Shown: piece after piece, positions 59,514 to 64,000 of the stretch
Position numbering within the stretch: position 1 is the first letter of the stretch
How the letters are laid out: each line of letters starts with the position of its first letter
DNA from: Nitrobacter sp051912485
GTDB lineage: Bacteria > Pseudomonadota > Alphaproteobacteria > Rhizobiales > Xanthobacteraceae
NCBI RefSeq assembly: GCF_051912485.1
Contig: NZ_CP196822.1
Span: forward strand, 682,001-746,000
Direction of reading: 5' to 3'
Length of the DNA: 64,000 nt
The notes under the pieces: model-generated
Database searches by the model: none
The model's input: only the letters and a program-made list of their open reading frames with translations
Told to the model about the DNA's origin: nothing
Made by a program: the position numbers and the translations under genes

Positions 59514-62500
59514 CTATTCCGAAGCCAGCGCCTTCGCTTGCGCAAACACCACCTCGATCAGCGTGCCGGAATGCGGCCCGGTCCTGATGTGAAACTGCGC
59601 GCGATTGGCTTCCACCAGCGCTTTGGTGAGCGATAGGCTGACGCCCGCGCTCTCCGAGGCCTGATCGCTCGGCGCCCGCGTGCGGAACGGCTCTGTCGCC
59701 GCGGCCACCTCGTTGTCGTTGAGTCCGTGCCCGGTGTCGCGCACGCGCAGCGCCACGTCACCGAAATCGTTGACCGCCGTCGAGACGATGACCTGGCCGC
59801 CGGCGTTGGCGAGATGGATCGAGTTTCCGATCAGGTTGAGCGCGATCTGGCGTAGCGCGCCCGCGTCTGCCACCACCGGCGGCAGCGTGTGCGCGAGCGA
59901 GGTGCGGATGATGATGCGCTCGCGATTGGCCTGCGGCTGCATCACCGCGACGCATTGCTCGACCAGTTCGTTGAGGTTCTGGTTGACGAAGGCGAGATCG
60001 AGTTTGCCGGTTTCGATCCGCGACAGGTCGAGCAGGTCGTCGATGAATGCGATGATGCGTTGGCCGGAGCTGCGGATGTCCTTCATGTATTCGACGTAGC
60101 GTTCGTTGCCGAGTGAGCCGAATTTCTCGTCGATCATCACCTCCGCAAAGCCGATAATGGAATTCAACGGCGTTCGGATTTCGTGGCTGATCCGCGCCAG
60201 CACGTCGGCCTTGGCGGTTGCCGCGCGATCGGCCTGCCGTCGCGCCTGCGACAGCTCGGTCTCGATCTTCCTGGCCTGCGACAGGTCGCGGAACACGGCG
60301 AAGAAGTTGGGGCCATCGGCCTGCGTCCGACCCATCGTCATCGAGAGCGGGATCAAGCCGCCCTCGCGCACGCGGCCCAACACCTCGCGCCCGTGATCAA
60401 GCAGGCTTGCGACGCCGTCGCCCGCAAGTCCGTTGAGATAATCGCGCACCGCGCCCTGGCTTTCCGGTGCGAAGAGATCGGCGAGATTAAGCTGCGTGAG
60501 ACTGTCGCCGGAGTGACCGAACAGCGCTTCGGCGCTGCGGTTGCAGGCGGTGATGCGTCCGCCCTCGTCGAACATCAGGATGCCTTCGGCTGTGGTGTCG
60601 AGAATGGCGCCGAGTTCCTCGGCGGTGGCATGGCCCACGGCAGACGGTGCGGCTGTAGGCGTCGTCGAGGCGTTGGGATCGCAGATCAGGGCGTGGGCGG
60701 GCTCGTCCTCCCAGACAATTGCGAACAGATATGCGGCGACCGGCTGCGGTCGTTCGCCTGTCGGTGGCGTGGCTGAAATGGTGACGGGAGAGCCGGTGCC
60801 TGATGGGCTGTCGGCAGCGGGCATGCCGGATTCGACCAACAGAGCATCGAGCCCACCTGCCTGTTCCAGCGCATGCATGCTGTCGTAGCCGACCTGCACA
60901 AGAAAGGCCGGGTTGGCGTAAAGTACGCGGTCGAACCGGTAGATCATCACGCCGCTCGGGAGCAGGTCCAGCACCTGTCTGTCGCGCGCGCTGTCGTTCT
61001 GCGACGGAGGCGCGCTCTCAGCCCGCGGTGTAGGTTCGGGCAAAAACAATTCGTTCGCCTGCGGTCCGGTGATATCGGGTGATTCCGGGAGCGGTTCCGG
61101 CGCAACCGGCTGTTCGGCGACAGCGTCGGGCGCGGCGGCGTCCGGCTCGCCCTCCAGCCGCGCCGAGAGCTGGCGCGCCAACTCGTTGAAGGCGTTGTTC
61201 TCGACAGGGGTGAGCGAAGGCGGTTTCATGTCGGCCGAAGACCTGAACGGCAGGACATTCTTGGGCGTTTCCACGGCGGGGTCCGGTTCTGCTGGCTGTT
61301 GCACGGATTCGGGAGCGGCGGGCGCTGCGTCGGGAGACGTTGAGGTGCTGGCCGGCAGCGAATGGGAGGTCTTACTGAACAAAAATTCGTGACGCCGATG
61401 CGCTGCAAGCCGCGCCAAACCTTCGTGATCACGGCAGACGCCGAAGCCACGATAGCCTGCGAAATTGCGTGCGCGATCGTAGCTCGGCAGCCCTGACAGT
61501 TCGACGGGCAAACGCGCGTCGGAGCCGTCGACCGGCCAAAGCAGCGTGATGCCGCTCCAGGTGTCGCGGGTGGCGACCGCTTTCGCAACACGGCCGTCAG
61601 GATCTATTCCGAGCACATCGGTGATCTCGCTCCACAACCGGCCAAACCCCGCGGCGGTTCGCATGCCTATCACGCGTGTGAATTCGTCGGAGCCGAGCGA
61701 GAAGCGGCCCTCGGCATCCATCCGCCACATGAAGCGCAGAGGATGGCGGCGTATCTGCTGCAAGGGATCGTGCGACGGGTTCTCGTCCGGCTCGGACCGC
61801 GCGTCGACGGGATGTCCAGCCCACTCGACGGCTTGCGTCGGCGGAACGGCCGCCTCGTTCTGTGACGGTGGTTCGGATCGCGGTTCAGGCAACGGTGGCG
61901 GGTGAGGTGGGGCGGAGCGACCTGCGGCTTGCGGCGTCAACAGGGCGACGAGTCCGACGTCGTTGCCGCTGCCGACACGTTGCAGCACCATGTGCGCTGG
62001 TCCTATCGAGGTCTCGGCGCGGCCGTCGCGCAACGCGTCGTTGCGTAAACCATCCAGCTCTGCCTCGGCCAGACTGCCAAAGCCGAGCAGCGGCTGCGCG
62101 GCCTCGCTGGCGCCGACCAATCGGCCGTCCTGCGCGAACACGGCGATCGGCGTCTCGACGCCGTCCACCAGTCGTTGCAAGCGTTCGATCAGCGGCATGC
62201 CGCCGCCCGCCGGCTCCACACAGGTGATGAGGATGCCGCTGCCGCCGTCGGAGAAATCCAGCCGCGCGCAAGCGCAAGTGACGAGGCCGCCGAGCGCGGC
62301 GCCAAAGCCGCGCAGGCGTTCAAGTCGCACCGCGCCCGTTGGCGGCAGCCGATCCGCCAGTCGCGACACCTGACGCCGGTGCGGATCCGCGGGACCGAAG
62401 TCTCGCGATGCGAGCGCGGAGGCGTTGGCGGCACCGAATACGGAGCCGCCGACCGGATTGACCCATAAAATGCGGGCGCCGTCGAGCGACCACAGCCACG

Positions 62501-62576
62501 CAGGCAGCGCGCCTGCCGCGTGAACGGCCAGCCGCGGATCGGCTACGCCCTGCAACTGGAAATCGGCGCTGTTCAT
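59514..62576 (-). CDS. PdhS-like PAS sensor histidine kinase
   Basis: A 1020-residue cytoplasmic kinase with no membrane segment. Long Pro/Ala-rich linkers separate PAS-like regions in the first 760 residues (YRFDRVLYANPAFLVQVGYD and LDTTAEGILMFDEGGRITAC). The H-box is ARISHEIRTPLNSIIGFAEV (His near residue 798), followed by GNERYVEYMKDIRSSGQRII, which is close to PdhS/PleC/DivJ kinases of the DivK-CtrA cell-cycle pathway. The N-box is NLIGNSIHLANAGG and the D-box RDTGHGLN. The ATP-lid glycines, normally GTGLGL, read SAGVSLSL, so kinase activity may be weak or lost. The ATG is chosen over a TTG two codons upstream. Confidence 0.85.
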   Translation of the reverse strand: MNSADFQLQGVADPRLAVHAAGALPAWLWSLDGARILWVNPVGGSVFGAANASALASRDFGPADPHRRQVSRLADRLPPTGAVRLERLRGFGAALGGLVTCACARLDFSDGGSGILITCVEPAGGGMPLIERLQRLVDGVETPIAVFAQDGRLVGASEAAQPLLGFGSLAEAELDGLRNDALRDGRAETSIGPAHMVLQRVGSGNDVGLVALLTPQAAGRSAPPHPPPLPEPRSEPPSQNEAAVPPTQAVEWAGHPVDARSEPDENPSHDPLQQIRRHPLRFMWRMDAEGRFSLGSDEFTRVIGMRTAAGFGRLWSEITDVLGIDPDGRVAKAVATRDTWSGITLLWPVDGSDARLPVELSGLPSYDRARNFAGYRGFGVCRDHEGLARLAAHRRHEFLFSKTSHSLPASTSTSPDAAPAAPESVQQPAEPDPAVETPKNVLPFRSSADMKPPSLTPVENNAFNELARQLSARLEGEPDAAAPDAVAEQPVAPEPLPESPDITGPQANELFLPEPTPRAESAPPSQNDSARDRQVLDLLPSGVMIYRFDRVLYANPAFLVQVGYDSMHALEQAGGLDALLVESGMPAADSPSGTGSPVTISATPPTGERPQPVAAYLFAIVWEDEPAHALICDPNASTTPTAAPSAVGHATAEELGAILDTTAEGILMFDEGGRITACNRSAEALFGHSGDSLTQLNLADLFAPESQGAVRDYLNGLAGDGVASLLDHGREVLGRVREGGLIPLSMTMGRTQADGPNFFAVFRDLSQARKIETELSQARRQADRAATAKADVLARISHEIRTPLNSIIGFAEVMIDEKFGSLGNERYVEYMKDIRSSGQRIIAFIDDLLDLSRIETGKLDLAFVNQNLNELVEQCVAVMQPQANRERIIIRTSLAHTLPPVVADAGALRQIALNLIGNSIHLANAGGQVIVSTAVNDFGDVALRVRDTGHGLNDNEVAAATEPFRTRAPSDQASESAGVSLSLTKALVEANRAQFHIRTGPHSGTLIEVVFAQAKALASE

Positions 62577-62862
62577 TGACAACGTGCGTTCGACATCTCT
62601 GGTTGTTGCCTGCCGCCGCTGCGGATGCCGGCCTTCAGGTACGATATTCCTAACAGTTCGTTAGTATCGCGTCCGGCCCGGCTGAGGTCCACGGCTCGTA
62701 CTCCGTAATCCCCGCTAAAGCCCGGATAACCTTAATTTGGTGGGCGGTCGTGGACCTCCGCGGCCTGTGGCACGTTGAGGTGTTGCAAAAGGAAACCACA
62801 GGTCCACGATAGGAAGCCGTGAAAGGAACCAGCGCGAGGGCATGCAACAGGGAGTGGCAACC
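62577..62862. other. Divergent gap between kinase and first phasin
   Basis: About 285 bases that must carry the promoters of the kinase and the phasin. TGGCAC and TTGCA occur near 62768-62785 but with the wrong spacing for a sigma-54 promoter. No other motif is clear. Confidence 0.4.
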
Positions 62863-63246
62863 ATGAGCGATGAATGGCGTGAGCGTTTCGAGATTCCGAA
62901 TGACATGCGGTCGATGGCCGAAGCCGGTTTCGAGCAGGCGCGCAAGGCTTTCGAGAGTTTTCTCAGTGGAGCCCAGCAGACCGTCAGTTCGATCGAGGGG
63001 CGCAACGAGGCGGTTCGCAGCAGCGTTCGGGACATCAGCAGCAAGGCGATTTCCTTCGCCCAGCAGAACATGATCGCATCGCTGGACTACGCCGAGAAGC
63101 TCCTCCGCGCCACGGATCTCCCCGAGGTAATGCGGCTGCACACCGAATATGTGCAGAGTCAGATGAAGGCGCTGACCGAGCAGGCCAGCGAAATAGGGCA
63201 AAGCATGGGCCAGGCCGCCATGGAAGCAGCAAAGCCCAAAAGCTGA
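62863..63246 (+). CDS. Phasin
   Basis: A 127-residue helical protein started at MSDEWRERFEIP because GGAG lies just upstream. The core (MAEAGFEQARKAFESFLSGA, FAQQNMIASLDYAEKLLRAT, VMRLHTEYVQSQMKALTEQA) is a Phasin_2-type helical bundle that coats polyhydroxyalkanoate granules. It is the first of two tandem phasin genes. Confidence 0.92.
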   Translation: MSDEWRERFEIPNDMRSMAEAGFEQARKAFESFLSGAQQTVSSIEGRNEAVRSSVRDISSKAISFAQQNMIASLDYAEKLLRATDLPEVMRLHTEYVQSQMKALTEQASEIGQSMGQAAMEAAKPKS

Positions 63247-63320
63247 AGCCGCGCCACGGACGAAACCGAGCGTTTCGAGATTCCCTTCGAGCCGCCCTTT
63301 CGAATCTCAAGAAAGACGTT

Positions 63321-63350
63321 TGCAACGCAATAATATATTGCATTGCACAA
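63321..63350 (+). promoter_or_regulatory. Palindrome resembling a PhaR operator
   Basis: TGCAACGCAAT and ATTGCATTGCA form an 11-bp near-perfect palindrome. The right half reads TGCATTGCACAA (63339-63350), which fits TGCRNYGCASMA, the PhaR consensus I recall for Bradyrhizobium; the left half keeps the TGCRNYGCA core. It lies 160 bases before the second phasin, in a locally AT-rich stretch. Confidence 0.55.
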
Positions 63351-63508
63351 AATTGTCATGATATACGTATAGGAGATGCCTGCCGGAGACTTGGGTCGAA
63401 GATCCCAGGATTCGGACATCCGTGATCCGCTCCGACGATCCAGCCGTATTCCAGGCGAATGGCCGTGCGGGGTCACACCGGTTTCACCCGTTGCAAAGGA
63501 CATATGCC

Positions 63509-63922
63509 ATGGCCAACACGACCGATCCGTTCGAATTCCCTGAGCAGGTGCGTGCATTCGCCGAAAAAGGCGTCTCGCAGGCCCGCGACAACTACGCGAA
63601 ATTCAAGGAAGCCGCGCAGAGCGGCAACGGCACCATTGAGGCCGTGTTCAACGCTGCCAGCAAGGGCGCGCACGCCTATTCCGCCAAGGTGCTCGACTTC
63701 GGTCAGGCCAACACCAACGCCGGATTCGATTTTCTGCAGGAGTTGGTCGGTGTGAAGTCGCTGTCCGATGCGACTGAAGTATGGAGCACCCATACCCGCA
63801 AACAGGTCGAGATATTTGCAACTCAGGCTAGGGAGCTGGCCGAACTGACCCAGAAGATCGCGACTGACACCGCCGCGCCGATCAGGACCGGCGCGTCGAA
63901 GCTGTTCCGGCCGGCAGCCTGA
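63509..63922 (+). CDS. Phasin, second copy
   Basis: A 137-residue phasin with an AAAGGA site eight bases upstream. PEQVRAFAEKGVSQARDNYA, FDFLQELVGVKSLSDATEVW and KQVEIFATQARELAELTQKI are typical of Bradyrhizobium phasins that bind polyhydroxybutyrate granules. The end TGASKLFRPAA is characteristic. A PhaR-like palindrome lies upstream and a strong terminator downstream. Confidence 0.95.
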   Translation: MANTTDPFEFPEQVRAFAEKGVSQARDNYAKFKEAAQSGNGTIEAVFNAASKGAHAYSAKVLDFGQANTNAGFDFLQELVGVKSLSDATEVWSTHTRKQVEIFATQARELAELTQKIATDTAAPIRTGASKLFRPAA

Positions 63923-63949
63923 TCGAACGGATCGTTCGCGACCCGCGAC

Positions 63950-63976
63950 AAACCCGGACCGGTCGGTCCGGGTTTT
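63950..63976 (+). terminator. Intrinsic terminator after the second phasin
   Basis: AAACCCGGACC (63950-63960) and GGTCCGGGTTT (63965-63975) form a perfect 11-bp stem with a 4-base loop, ending in TTTT. Confidence 0.9.
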
Positions 63977-64000
63977 GCTGTTTCGGCGTCGTCTGTGCTG

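Noticed and set aside
62768..62786. TGGCAC...TTGCA before the first phasin as a sigma-54 promoter
   Set aside because: The two blocks are about 4 bases too far apart for the -24/-12 consensus.
1..64000. tRNA, rRNA, insertion sequences and prophage
   Set aside because: I scanned for T-loop sequences, rRNA segments, transposase-like proteins and integrase motifs on both strands and saw none.

Overview
The window is a high-GC alphaproteobacterial chromosome segment, most likely from the Nitrobacteraceae (Bradyrhizobium, Nitrobacter, Rhodopseudomonas or Afipia type). I infer this from gene content and protein style: GapR/DUF2312, a Cys-free bL36, the small aa3-oxidase subunit IV beside pntA-pntAB-pntB, DUF1036-pyk, paired phasins, a PdhS-like kinase, an rpsU with a Gly/Arg-rich tail, and short dispersed hairpin repeats common in that family. 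No phage, IS element, CRISPR array, rRNA or tRNA gene was seen.

Layout. 1-6.5 kb is an accessory surface/secretion locus: two low-complexity, Asn-rich candidate exported proteins followed by a type I secretion ABC transporter cut by the window edge, two hypotheticals, and a LuxR-type regulator whose receiver lacks the phospho-acceptor Asp. 6.7-8.7 kb holds a Tat-targeted tyrosinase-family copper enzyme and a secreted partner. 9.2-15.1 kb has msrA, mobA, a TusA-like protein, hemE and an ABC-2 exporter pair. 15.2-17.8 kb is a pirin/SDR pair divergent from a LysR regulator. 18-22 kb carries small secreted proteins, an EAL protein with a pseudo-receiver, bL36 and a TPR protein. 22-32 kb has an alpha/beta hydrolase, DUF1036-pyruvate kinase, DUF1244, gapR, two envelope enzymes (M15-like DUF882 and a YcbB-like L,D-transpeptidase) and a sigma-54 response regulator. 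32-39.6 kb has pepF, an oxidase subunit IV, the transhydrogenase operon, a two-copy DUF3606 protein with a Lys-rich tail, and a Ca2+/H+ antiporter. 39.7-46.9 kb has a His/Met-rich outer-membrane protein, rpsU, aqpZ, and purE-purK translationally coupled to a NodU/TobZ-type carbamoyltransferase. 47-52 kb is c-di-GMP related: a diguanylate cyclase, two divergent DUF465 genes, an L-2-hydroxyglutarate dehydrogenase-like oxidase, and a PAS-GGDEF-EAL gene with a frameshift in EAL. 52-59.4 kb has a polyamine-type ABC importer without its binding protein, an AsmA protein, succinyl-CoA:3-ketoacid CoA-transferase A/B and a small beta-barrel-like protein. 59.5-64 kb holds a PdhS-like kinase and two phasins, the second preceded by a palindrome resembling a PhaR operator.

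The best candidates for something undescribed are the type I secretion locus with non-RTX, amyloid-like low-complexity cargo, and the purEK-carbamoyltransferase coupling. Other points of interest are tandem perfect DnaA boxes outside any obvious origin, the tyrosinase pair, and degenerate signalling domains (pseudo-receivers, a broken EAL, an altered ATP lid in a PdhS-like kinase). Start codons were chosen by ribosome-binding site and family length; all functional names rest on recognition of motifs by eye, with no database search.
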